Of a stretch of DNA of 34,354 bases, positions 16,037 through 23,078 are shown piece after piece. Position numbers and translations under genes: made by a program. Below the pieces are notes generated by a model. It saw only the letters and a program-made list of their open reading frames with translations. It ran no database searches and had not been told where the DNA came from. The stretch comes from Methylorubrum salsuginis (GTDB lineage Bacteria; Pseudomonadota; Alphaproteobacteria; Rhizobiales; Beijerinckiaceae). The stretch is from contig NZ_FOSV01000034.1 of assembly GCF_900114375.1 (NCBI RefSeq), positions 1 through 34,354 on the forward strand, in the 5' to 3' direction. Every line of letters starts with the position of its first letter. Positions within the stretch are counted from its first letter, which is position 1.

Positions 16037-16665
16037 TCACGGTCCTCAAGGGCGGCGGACGCTACGACGCGACCTGGGTCGAGCGGCTCGCCCGCGGCGC
16101 GCGCCGCCACGCGCCGGCCTTTGAGCGGATTGTCTGCCTGACCGACCTTCCGCTCGCCGTCGAGGGTGTCGAGCGCGTGCCCCTCCGTCACGATTGGCCG
16201 GCCTGGTGGGCGAAGATGGAGGCGTTCCGCCCCGGCCTGTGCGCGGGCACCGCCCTGCTGTGCGATCTCGACACCGTCTTGACCGGCCCCGCCGACGCCC
16301 TGGGTGAACCCGGCCTCGCCGCGATGGAGGACTACTTCCACAAGGGCCGCCTCTCCAGCGCCCTGCTGCGCTGGGACGGCGATGCCCTCGCCGGGCTCTA
16401 TGCACGTTTTTCGGCCGAGCCCGAGCGCTGGATGGCCCCCGGATCCTGCGGCCCCGTGCCGAACGCGGTGCACGGCGACCAAGTCGTCATCGACCATCTG
16501 CTCCGACGGGACGGTCTGCGCCTGCGCTTCTTCCAAGAGATCGCGCCGGATCTGCTCGACTTCTACGATCCCCGGCGCGACGCCCACGGTCCGGTCGTGA
16601 TCTTCATCGGCGCGTCCAAGCCCGACACCGCCCGTGGATCGGTTCACGCTGCTTGGGTCGGCTGA
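16024..16665 (+). CDS. Small GT-A-type glycosyltransferase-like protein
   Basis: A 213-residue product: TLITVLKGGGRYDATWVERL, RIVCLTDLP, then WPAWWAKMEAFRPG and the metal-binding LLCDLDTVLTG (D81-x-D83), VHGDQVVID and a C-terminal FIGASKPDTARG. The order (substrate loop, DxD, late HGDQ) resembles GT8-type nucleotide-sugar transferases although it is short. The ATG lies 13 bp inside the end of the GT29-like gene, so the two are translationally coupled and probably act on the same glycan. Donor and acceptor are unknown. Confidence 0.7.
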   Translation: MATLITVLKGGGRYDATWVERLARGARRHAPAFERIVCLTDLPLAVEGVERVPLRHDWPAWWAKMEAFRPGLCAGTALLCDLDTVLTGPADALGEPGLAAMEDYFHKGRLSSALLRWDGDALAGLYARFSAEPERWMAPGSCGPVPNAVHGDQVVIDHLLRRDGLRLRFFQEIAPDLLDFYDPRRDAHGPVVIFIGASKPDTARGSVHAAWVG

Positions 16666-16796
16666 CGAGACTACGCCGGACACCCCCGTGTGGCGGCGTC
16701 TCCGCATCCTTGTTGGTTGCGGTCTTCAAAAATGCAGAAGCTTAGTTGCAAAAATAAAGACTACTAACGCGAACGGTTTGAGGAAATACGCTTATT
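16666..16796. other. AT-rich junction next to an IS remnant
   Basis: Between the small GT-A gene and the istB remnant lies about 130 bases, of which roughly 16725-16796 is clearly AT-richer than the surroundings (for example CAAAAATAAAGACTACTAAC). The fused remnant frame runs on into it and stops at 16764. It is probably foreign or decayed DNA left by the insertion event; no gene is seen. Confidence 0.5.
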
Positions 16797-16913
16797 CTGC
16801 TGCGGCTCGTAGGTGCGCTTGACCGCGACCTTGATGTTCTCGTCGTAGGCCGCCTTCATCCCGAACAACTTCAGCTCGCCCATCGCGGCGGGGATCTGCT
16901 GGCGCTCCATCAT
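16797..16913 (-). pseudogene. istB (IS21-type helper ATPase) N-terminal remnant
   Basis: From the double ATG at 16913/16910 the minus strand reads MMERQQIPAAMGELKLFGMK then AAYDENIKVAVKRTYEPQQ, which matches the conserved start of IstB, the AAA+ helper of IS21-family transposition. Homology stops after about 39 residues; the P-loop region that should follow is absent and the frame ends at 16764 in AT-rich sequence. It is therefore a fragment of a former IS21-type element. It is in frame with the truncated cheB upstream. Confidence 0.75.
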
Positions 16914-17276
16914 CGGGCTCTCCTCAGGCTGTCGTAGCGGGTGCAGTCGGCAACGGGTTCGTGGCGTAGGCCGGGCCATGTTCCCACGGGGTCCGCGCCC
17001 GAGCTGGATGCGTCCCTCGGTCAGAATGAGATGATGGTCGGGAACGCCGAGATAGATGTTGCCCGGACTGATCGCCATGCCGTCTTTCGTGGCGTGGACC
17101 GGAAGAGATGCGGCGGCGGAGGTCACGGGCGCGAGCAACCCGAGGCTGCGGCTCGGGATATGGAACACGACGAAGATCGCGGCTGGAATATCCTGCGGCA
17201 GGGCGCCCAGGATAACCCTGAGGGGCACCATCGCTCCCGACGAGCCTCCGATGACGATGATGTCGCGACGGGTCAT
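16914..17276 (-). pseudogene. Truncated CheB-type methylesterase
   Basis: The start is that of a CheB methylesterase domain: MTRRDIIVIGGSSGAMVPLR with the catalytic serine loop GGSSGA, then FVVFHIPSRSLGLL (His loop), DGMAISPGNIYLGVPDHHL and RIQLGRGPRGN. After about residue 100 the family expects RPAIDPLFRSAA, but here the frame reads RPTPRTRCR; the +1 frame reads ATNPLPTAPATTA and then stops, so a frameshift has occurred. The last third, with the catalytic Asp (normally LTG-x2-D-DG), is missing. The gene then runs in frame into the istB remnant. It is probably a dead gene; a 170-residue hybrid could still be translated (start 17276, stop 16764). Confidence 0.75.
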
Positions 17277-17563
17277 GCGCGGCTGCGCTCTCTGTTGTCG
17301 AACAGCAACCCTTGAGGCGGGGGCATTTTTTCCAAATCAGTTCGAACCGGTGGAGATCGAGGTGGCCGCCTACAGTCGCGATCTGTCGATGAGGTCGTCT
17401 TGCAGCACGCGGAGGAAGAGCCATCTCCGAAGACAACTCGGCACGCGAGCGCATCTTTGAAGACAGGGTGTCGAAGTGGAGTCCTTGGGAAGGAGGTCAC
17501 TTCGATCTCGGTCGGGCTCCCGGCGTTACCTTCGAGAGGAAGCCGGGGTCGCGGCATCGGTCG
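17277..17563. other. Region upstream of the cheB remnant
   Basis: About 290 bases separating the cheB remnant start from the stop of the outer-membrane protein gene. Short open frames on both strands have no recognisable product. It may be the decayed end of a gene that once preceded cheB, but I cannot identify it. Confidence 0.3.
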
Positions 17564-18499
17564 TCAATACTTCCGCACGAGCGCGACCGGCTCGACTGCG
17601 GCAGCCTTCGGCGGGGTGTAGAGCGGGGCGATGAGGCGGATGAAGCCGTCGGTCGATTCGGTGCCGTTGGTCCGGACGGCGACGTCGCGGGCGACCATGA
17701 GCTGGGCGGTAAACGGCCCGAAATCGTAGCCGACCAAGCCGCCGACCGCGAAGCGTCCGGCTCGTGCGTAACCCTGCGCCGAGGCACGGGCGAAGTCCGC
17801 CCCGCCAAGCGGTAGGTCCGTCACCCCGTAGGCCACCGCGCCGATCTCGAACTTGCCGAACTTCTTGGTCGCCGTCAGATCGAGCAGGAGGGCGTCGGCC
17901 AGGTAGAGCGGGCCGATCGCCTGCCCGATGGCCCCCTCGAACCGGCCCGGAGAGTCATAGAAGTTGTGAGTCAGGTTGGCCGTGAGGTTCCAGCCATCGG
18001 CGGTGTAGCTGGCCGCGAAGCCCTGGCGGTAGGTGTTGGAGGAGAATTGCGGCAAGGCGCGGCCGGCGTTGAGGTCGTTCAAATGGACCGCTGCGAGGTA
18101 GCTGACGCCGAAGCCGCCCCCCAGATCCCAGGCAAAGATCGAACCGACGAGGGTGCCGACGTTGACCGAGAAGTCGCGGTTCGGCACGCCCGGCGGGTTG
18201 TTGGGGAACCCGAACACCGTCGGCTGAGCGAGCAGGGGCTGAATATTGGCGCCGAAGATCTTGTAGCCCGTCGACCAGACCAGGACCGGCACGTTGATCG
18301 CGGTATCGGTCGAGAATCGCGTGTCGTTCCGGCGGTAGATGAAGGTGTCGATGGCGTAGATGCCCTCGGGCAGCGGCGCGCCGACGGCAAGGCCGACCTG
18401 CTCGCCGGGGATCGTGGTAGCCTGGGCGTACGAGACGGTCGCGCTCAGGGTGACGGCGGCGAACGCTCCCGCCGCGGTCGCGAACTTCTTCAGCATCAT
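17564..18499 (-). CDS. Outer-membrane channel-like protein (phenol MetA-pathway / SphA type)
   Basis: A 311-residue product with a clear signal peptide (MMLKKFATAAGAFAAVTLSA, cleavage near SYAQA). The mature part has alternating hydrophobic strands rich in Gly, Asn and aromatics, and matches the 'putative MetA-pathway of phenol degradation' outer-membrane family: PEGIYAIDTFIYRR, VPVLVWSTGYKIFGANIQP, WNLTANLTHNFYDSPG, and FEIGAVAYGVTDLP. The family is thought to form beta-barrel channels for small organic compounds. GAGAAGGA sits about 5 bases before the first ATG. It lies downstream of nitH on the same strand with its own upstream region, which has a palindrome sharing an 11-mer with the nit promoter region; it may thus be co-induced and assist uptake of a nitrile or related compound (inference). 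Confidence 0.8.
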   Translation of the reverse strand: MMLKKFATAAGAFAAVTLSATVSYAQATTIPGEQVGLAVGAPLPEGIYAIDTFIYRRNDTRFSTDTAINVPVLVWSTGYKIFGANIQPLLAQPTVFGFPNNPPGVPNRDFSVNVGTLVGSIFAWDLGGGFGVSYLAAVHLNDLNAGRALPQFSSNTYRQGFAASYTADGWNLTANLTHNFYDSPGRFEGAIGQAIGPLYLADALLLDLTATKKFGKFEIGAVAYGVTDLPLGGADFARASAQGYARAGRFAVGGLVGYDFGPFTAQLMVARDVAVRTNGTESTDGFIRLIAPLYTPPKAAAVEPVALVRKY

Positions 18500-18788
18500 C
18501 GATTTCCTTCTCGGGCATCGGCCAGCCGCTTCCGTTCACCGAGAAGCATCGGTGGCAAGGGCACGCAGGCGAGATGTTATATTTGACTACTTTGATTGCA
18601 TGGAAATGCATACAATCTGTATGTATTTCCATCAATGCTTATATTCTGCACCGTAGCATCGAAGAGTCTACTGACGAATGCTTCGGAGGCGCTCGAAGGG
18701 ATATTTTGTTGCAGGAACGGCACAGGCTTCGATCTGCCGGAGCGGTCCGGATTGATGCCGCCATGGAAGGGGCTCGAGCGAGACCGAG
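18500..18788 (-). promoter_or_regulatory. Upstream region of the outer-membrane channel gene
   Basis: A 289-base gap, markedly AT-richer between about 18575 and 18660. On the minus strand it contains AATATAAC as a possible -10 element downstream of the palindrome at 18600-18632. It presumably carries the promoter of the channel gene and may also end nitH transcripts. Confidence 0.5.
18600..18632. promoter_or_regulatory. Palindromic operator candidate (MocR-type)
   Basis: Two 14-bp arms, 18600-18613 (ATGGAAATGCATAC) and 18619-18632 (GTATGTATTTCCAT), are inverted with one mismatch around AATCT. The left arm and spacer contain ATGCATACAAT (18606-18616), identical to 18606's counterpart at 25879-25889 in front of nitB. 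CATAC and GTATG half-sites also occur before both mocR genes. Confidence 0.6.
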
Positions 18789-20057
18789 TCAGACCGCGAA
18801 CTTCAGGGCGGGCCGCTCGGTGCCGAGGCGCTTCTGGATCACCCCCACGACGTACTCGGCATCGCGGCCGACCGCGCCGAAGCGGCCCGATCCCCAGGTG
18901 TTCAGCCAAGGCAGACCGATGAAGGAGACGCCCGGCTCGCTCGTGATGCCCCGCTTGTGCTTGGGGCTGCCCGCGCCGTTGAAGACCGAGGCGTCGAGCC
19001 AGCGAAAATCCGGCGTGAAGCCGATGCACCAGACGACGCTGGTGATGCCCGATCCCTCCAGCGGGAGGCTGAGGATTGGTTCGCCCGGCACCCAAACCGG
19101 GCTGTAGTGCTCCTGTGGCGGGGCCTCGATGCCGTTCTCGGCGATGTATTTGTCGATGGCGGCGTTGATGCCGTTGTAGGTTCGGTCGGCCGAGTCCAGT
19201 GAACGCTTGAGGTCGTCCCGGAAACGCAAGCTGCCGTCTTGGTAGTCCTCCATCAGGCCGTAGAGCTTCATGCCCTCGATGGCGAAGCGGCGCAGGTCGA
19301 TGTCGCGACCGGCGTCGCGGCCGGTCACGTAGTGGTTGGTGTTGTCGCGGACGCCGTCGCGCAGCGGATGGTTGTCGACGGTCATCTCGTAGTAGCCCAT
19401 GTCGGCGAGCCAGGTGACGACGTCGCGACCGCGATAGAAACGGGCGCAGCGGGGCGCGTCGCCGACCGCCAAGTGCACCTTGCGGCCGGCGAGGTGCAGG
19501 TCCTCGGCGATCTGCGCGCCCGACTGGCCCGAGCCCACCACCAGCACCTCGCCCTCGGGCAGCTGTCCCGGATTGCGGTACTGGTTCGAGTGGATCTGCG
19601 TGATCGAGCCCGGCAGCTTCTCGGCCATGCGCGGGATGATCGGCGTGTGGTAGCCGCCCGACGCCACGACGACTTCGCTCGCCGTGTAGTCGCCGTCCGA
19701 GGTGTGCACGTCGAAGAGGCCGTCCTCGCGCCGGGCGACGCGGTTGACCGCCACGCCTTCGCGGAGCGGCGGGTCCACCTTGGCGACGAAGGCTTTCAGG
19801 TAGGCGACGATCTCGTCCTTCTTCATGAACCCGTCGGGGTCCGGCCCATCGTAGGGGTGGCCGGGCAGGTCGCACTGCCAGTTCGGCGTGACGAGGCAGA
19901 AGCTGTCCCAGCGCTGGGTCGACCAAGTGTGCGCGGCGGTGTTCTTCTCGAAGACGTGGTGCTCGATGCCGCGCTGCTTGAGGTGGTAGCTGACCGAGAG
20001 GCCGGCTTGGCCGCCGCCGACGATGACGACCGGGACGTGACGGGTCTTGGGGGGCAT
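18789..20057 (-). CDS. nitH: MSMEG_0569-family flavin-dependent oxidoreductase
   Basis: A 422-residue flavoprotein monooxygenase-like enzyme. It has an N-terminal FAD motif VVIVGGGQAGLSVSYHLKQR, then WSTQRWDSFCLVTPNWQCDL, a second dinucleotide-binding motif VLVVGSGQSGAQIAEDL (NADPH) and a late FAD-contact segment SFIGLPWLNTWGSGRFGAVG. This is the oxidoreductase that closes Nit1C clusters (MSMEG_0569 family; NitH by gene order). Its reaction is not established; oxidation of a nitrile- or amine-derived intermediate is likely. The ATG at 20057 (GGAG about 9 bases upstream) is preferred over an upstream start at 20129 that would add a Pro/Ser-rich tail overlapping nitG. Confidence 0.88.
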   Translation of the reverse strand: MPPKTRHVPVVIVGGGQAGLSVSYHLKQRGIEHHVFEKNTAAHTWSTQRWDSFCLVTPNWQCDLPGHPYDGPDPDGFMKKDEIVAYLKAFVAKVDPPLREGVAVNRVARREDGLFDVHTSDGDYTASEVVVASGGYHTPIIPRMAEKLPGSITQIHSNQYRNPGQLPEGEVLVVGSGQSGAQIAEDLHLAGRKVHLAVGDAPRCARFYRGRDVVTWLADMGYYEMTVDNHPLRDGVRDNTNHYVTGRDAGRDIDLRRFAIEGMKLYGLMEDYQDGSLRFRDDLKRSLDSADRTYNGINAAIDKYIAENGIEAPPQEHYSPVWVPGEPILSLPLEGSGITSVVWCIGFTPDFRWLDASVFNGAGSPKHKRGITSEPGVSFIGLPWLNTWGSGRFGAVGRDAEYVVGVIQKRLGTERPALKFAV

Positions 20058-20094
20058 GGCTTTGGCTCCGTGAGGGTCCGGCAGGGGCGTCGGC

Positions 20095-20376
20095 TCAGGA
20101 TTCGAAGGACTCGACGGTGACTCGGCCACCGGGCACTTGCCGCTTCGCGGCAGCCTCGATGCGGGCGAGTTGGTCCATCGCGGACGAGCACGCGAAACCG
20201 TACTTCTCGCGCACTCGCTCGCTCGCGATGTTGAGGGCCGTTCGGGACTTCTCGACGAAGTCGTCGAGGGCGTAGCTTTCCCCCGGCGTGAGGAAGTCCT
20301 TCACGACAAGGGAGGGCGAGTAGCAGGCCTCTTGTCGGCCGTCGGGCCAACGGACGTGGAAACGCATCTCAGGCAT
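20095..20376 (-). CDS. nitG: MSMEG_0570-family nitrogen starvation response protein
   Basis: A 93-residue product: PEMRFHVRWPDGRQEACYSP, then SLVVKDFL, Y-A-L-D-D-F and TALNIASERVREKYGFACSS. It matches the small MSMEG_0570 family found only in Nit1C-type clusters, with no known biochemical role. The single conserved-looking Cys pair (C in EACYSP and C in GFACSS) is worth noting. The ATG at 20376 has a good AGGAG 8 bases upstream. It overlaps the end of the glycosyltransferase gene by 8 bp, so it is coupled to it. It is followed by nitH after 37 bases. Confidence 0.88.
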   Translation of the reverse strand: MPEMRFHVRWPDGRQEACYSPSLVVKDFLTPGESYALDDFVEKSRTALNIASERVREKYGFACSSAMDQLARIEAAAKRQVPGGRVTVESFES

Positions 20377-21544
20377 GGATCGACTCCTGTCGGGGGCGGA
20401 CGCAGGCCGCGTAGGCATCGAGGTGGCGTCCCGCGCAGGCGCGCCACGAATGGGCGGAAGCCCGCGCGAGGCCCGCCGCCCGCAGCCGGTCGCGAGCCTG
20501 CGGGACAAGGGCCGCCGTCAGGGCGTCGGCGATGGCGCATGGGTCTGCCGGATCGACGAAGAGCGCGTCCGTTGCCGCGAGGTACTCGGTGAAGGGGGGC
20601 TGCCGGGAGACGATAGCGGGCGTGCCGCAGGCCATCGCCTCCAGCACGCAGAGGCCGAAGCCCTCCTTCCAGGAGGGGAAGGCCAGCGCGTCGGCGATTC
20701 GGTAGAGGGCCGGCATGTCGGCCTGCGGAACGGGGCCCGTCTCGATGACCGCCAAGCCCCGCCCGACCGTCAGGCCCGCCGATGCCAGGGCTGCGCGGCA
20801 CCGCGTACGGTAGGCGGTGTGATCGAGGAGCGAGGCGCCACCGGCGACGACGAGCTGCGCCTGGGGGTGGCGCGCGCGCAACCGGACAAAGGACTCGATG
20901 ATGCCCAGCGTGTTCTTGCGATCCTCGAAGCCGCCGACGCTGAGGATCACTGGCCCCGCGCCGACGCCCCAGCGCTCCCGCACGGCCGCGTCCGCCTCGG
21001 TCGGTTTGGCGCGATAGACCGAGAGGTCCACCCCGTTGCCGACGACCTTGGCCTCGGCTCCGAGGTCGTCCCGGATCCAGTCGGCCCAAGTGTGGCTGAC
21101 GCAGAGCAGGCGCGCGGCCTCGCGGATCGAGCGGTCCTGCCACTCCGCCAGCTGCGGTTCGGAGAAGCTGTCGACGTGGTGGACCGTACGCGCGAAGCCC
21201 GGGATCAGGCGTCGATGCTTCAGGGTCGCGAGCGCGTTGCCGCCGATGCCGTCATGGGCGTGGAACAGGTCGAAGTCGCAGGCCGCCGGCGTCGAGAAGT
21301 GGCGCAGGTAGTCGTTGATGCGGGCCCGCACGAGGTCAACGGTGGAGCCACCGACCGATCGAGCGGCCACCGACACGGTTGGGCAGGCCGCGTTCCGGAA
21401 GAAGCCGCGGCCGGCCGGATCAGGCGCATGCACCACCGCCTCGTGCCCGAGGGCGCACAAGGCCTCGGCGAGCGCGAGGCAGTGGGCGACGCCGCCGCGC
21501 GGGTTGATGGAGTGGGTCAGGATGGCGATGCGCAGGCCCGTCAT
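20369..21544 (-). CDS. MSMEG_0565-family glycosyltransferase (GT4)
   Basis: A 391-residue GT4 enzyme of the type that accompanies Nit1C clusters (MSMEG_0565 family). N-terminus: LRIAILTHSINPRGGVAHCL with the GG loop. Mid-region: FDLFHAHDGIGGNALATL and VHHVDSFSEPQLAEWQDR. C-terminal domain: VILSVGGFEDRKNTLGIIES and KEGFGLCVLEAMACGTPAIV with E-x7-E. The ATG overlaps the stop of nitF as ATGA. Its presence suggests that the pathway makes or uses a glycosylated compound, which no published scheme for cyanide use explains as far as I know. Confidence 0.88.
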   Translation of the reverse strand: MTGLRIAILTHSINPRGGVAHCLALAEALCALGHEAVVHAPDPAGRGFFRNAACPTVSVAARSVGGSTVDLVRARINDYLRHFSTPAACDFDLFHAHDGIGGNALATLKHRRLIPGFARTVHHVDSFSEPQLAEWQDRSIREAARLLCVSHTWADWIRDDLGAEAKVVGNGVDLSVYRAKPTEADAAVRERWGVGAGPVILSVGGFEDRKNTLGIIESFVRLRARHPQAQLVVAGGASLLDHTAYRTRCRAALASAGLTVGRGLAVIETGPVPQADMPALYRIADALAFPSWKEGFGLCVLEAMACGTPAIVSRQPPFTEYLAATDALFVDPADPCAIADALTAALVPQARDRLRAAGLARASAHSWRACAGRHLDAYAACVRPRQESIHA

Positions 21545-22533
21545 GATGCGCGCCCGCCATCCTTCCCGCAGCCGATGAGCGGGTTGGCAACGAAGTCCCA
21601 GACCACGGCCTCCGCACCGGCGGCATCGCACACCCGGGCGACCCGGCTCGCGTCGAGCCGGCCGATCGATGCGGCTGTGATGCCGCGTTCCGCGAAGCGC
21701 GCGCATACGGCTGGCGTGCGGTCAGGGTGGACGCTGAGGAGGTAACCGAAGCTCGGGAAGGCCGTCAGCCAGCGCGCGAGGGGAACGTGCTCGGGCCTCG
21801 GGATCGCGTCGAGGTCGATGACGCCGCCGACGTTCGAGCATTCGAGAAGCATCAGCGCCGTGCCGACGACGCCCGCCATGCTGATGTCTTTGGCTGCCCG
21901 ACACAGGCCGTCCTCAGCGAGCCCGGGCAGCAGCGCGAGGTCGCCGCGCAGCCGCTCACCCGGCGCGCCGGTGGAGGCGTCCCAGTAGGGATGCGGCTCG
22001 CGAAAGCGTCCGCGCAGGTCGATGGCCGCGACGAGGTCGTCGCCCGGTGTCGCATCGAAGCTCGTCAGCAGGCGCGGCCCCGCCCGACCGAGCACGGCGA
22101 CCGCGAGGTTGCCGGCATCGGCGCGCGTGTTGGTGTGGCCGCCGACGACCGGCACGCCGTAGAGCGCGGCCGCGTCGGACAGGCCGGCCAGGATCGGGTC
22201 CGCCTCATCCCCATTGCGGCTCCAAAGGGCGTCGACCACCGCGATCGGGCGCCCGCCCATGGCGGCCACGTCGCTGAGGTTGACCATGATGCCGCAATAG
22301 CCCGCGAAGTACGGGTCGGCGGCCACGAAGCTGTCGAGGAATCCCTCGATGGCCAGCAGCAGGTGGCCGTCGCCGTCGGGAATGGCGGCACAGTCGTCGC
22401 CGATCGGAACCGAGGCGTGCCGGCTGCCGAGCCCCAACCGTGCCACCACGGCGTCGATATCGCGCTTGTGGCGTAAGCCCCGCGCGTCCTGGATCTGACG
22501 GGCGAGCGCCTGGATGTCGACGGCGGCCGTCAT
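21541..22533 (-). CDS. nitF: AIR synthase-related protein (Sll0787/MSMEG_0567 C-terminal family)
   Basis: A 330-residue protein of the PurM/SelD/ThiL/HypE fold. ASVPIGDDCAAIPDGDGHLL is the acidic nucleotide-binding segment, followed by GIMVNLSDVAAMGGRPIAVV (the N-x-x-D-x-A-A-M-G-G motif), VVGGHTNTRA and LAEDGLCRAAKDISMAGVVG. Enzymes of this fold use ATP to form acyl-phosphate or phosphoryl intermediates, so an ATP-dependent activation step is expected in the pathway. The ATG at 22533 overlaps the nitE stop by one base (TGATG), and its stop overlaps the next start by four. In some organisms this domain is fused with the GNAT domain; here they are separate genes. Confidence 0.88.
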   Translation of the reverse strand: MTAAVDIQALARQIQDARGLRHKRDIDAVVARLGLGSRHASVPIGDDCAAIPDGDGHLLLAIEGFLDSFVAADPYFAGYCGIMVNLSDVAAMGGRPIAVVDALWSRNGDEADPILAGLSDAAALYGVPVVGGHTNTRADAGNLAVAVLGRAGPRLLTSFDATPGDDLVAAIDLRGRFREPHPYWDASTGAPGERLRGDLALLPGLAEDGLCRAAKDISMAGVVGTALMLLECSNVGGVIDLDAIPRPEHVPLARWLTAFPSFGYLLSVHPDRTPAVCARFAERGITAASIGRLDASRVARVCDAAGAEAVVWDFVANPLIGCGKDGGRAS

Positions 22534-23078
22534 CACGCTGCCCTCCGGAAGGTGACGAGCCCGTGCTCGGGGTCGTGCATCGGCGGGTAGGCGGACAGAT
22601 CCGCCTGCATCAGGTGATGCGCCAGCCCATGAAGGTCGACGGCGTCGAGGCGTGCCCAGTGCAGGGCCTCGAACAGTGGCACGTTCCGCTCCTGCACATG
22701 GGCGAGGAAGCGGGTGCAGCCCCGGGCATGGGCCGAGGCGACCGCGACCTGGATGAGGCCGGCCCCGAGGGCGGCCGTGCCGCGGAAGGCCCTGGCGACG
22801 GCGAGGCGCGAGCCCCACCACTCGCCGGGCCGCTCCGCGACCTCGTGGATGCGCACGGTGCCGACGACGGCGTCGGCTTCGCCGCCCATCGTCGAAAGGG
22901 CGCAGATCGGGATGGCATGCGCGTCGACGGCGTCGCGGTCGTCGTCGGTGAAGATGCCCTGCTCGGTGCAGAACACCTGCCGGCGAAGTGCCGCGCAGGC
23001 GCGCCGCTCCCAGGGCTCGACCGCGAACTTCACGCGGAAGTGGCTCGGCCGATAGGGCGGGACGGGGTCGAATATCAT
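22533..23078 (-). CDS. nitE: MSMEG_0567/Sll0786-family GNAT acetyltransferase
   Basis: A 181-residue GNAT-fold protein. LRRQVFCTEQGIFTDDDRDA is the family's N-terminal signature, then AVVGTVRIHEV, LAVARAFRGTAALGAGLIQV (the acetyl-CoA phosphate-binding region, here with a modified R/Q-x-x-G-x-G/A loop) and CTRFLAHVQERNVPLFEALH. It should transfer an acyl group to an amine of an intermediate. The ATG at 23078 forms an ATGA overlap with the nitD stop. Position and family match NitE of Nit1C clusters. Confidence 0.88.
   Translation of the reverse strand: MIFDPVPPYRPSHFRVKFAVEPWERRACAALRRQVFCTEQGIFTDDDRDAVDAHAIPICALSTMGGEADAVVGTVRIHEVAERPGEWWGSRLAVARAFRGTAALGAGLIQVAVASAHARGCTRFLAHVQERNVPLFEALHWARLDAVDLHGLAHHLMQADLSAYPPMHDPEHGLVTFRRAA

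Noticed and set aside
17273..17557. 94-codon frame upstream of the cheB remnant on the minus strand
   Set aside because: No recognisable motif, no good ribosome binding site, and Pro/Arg/Ser-rich composition as in random GC-rich DNA.
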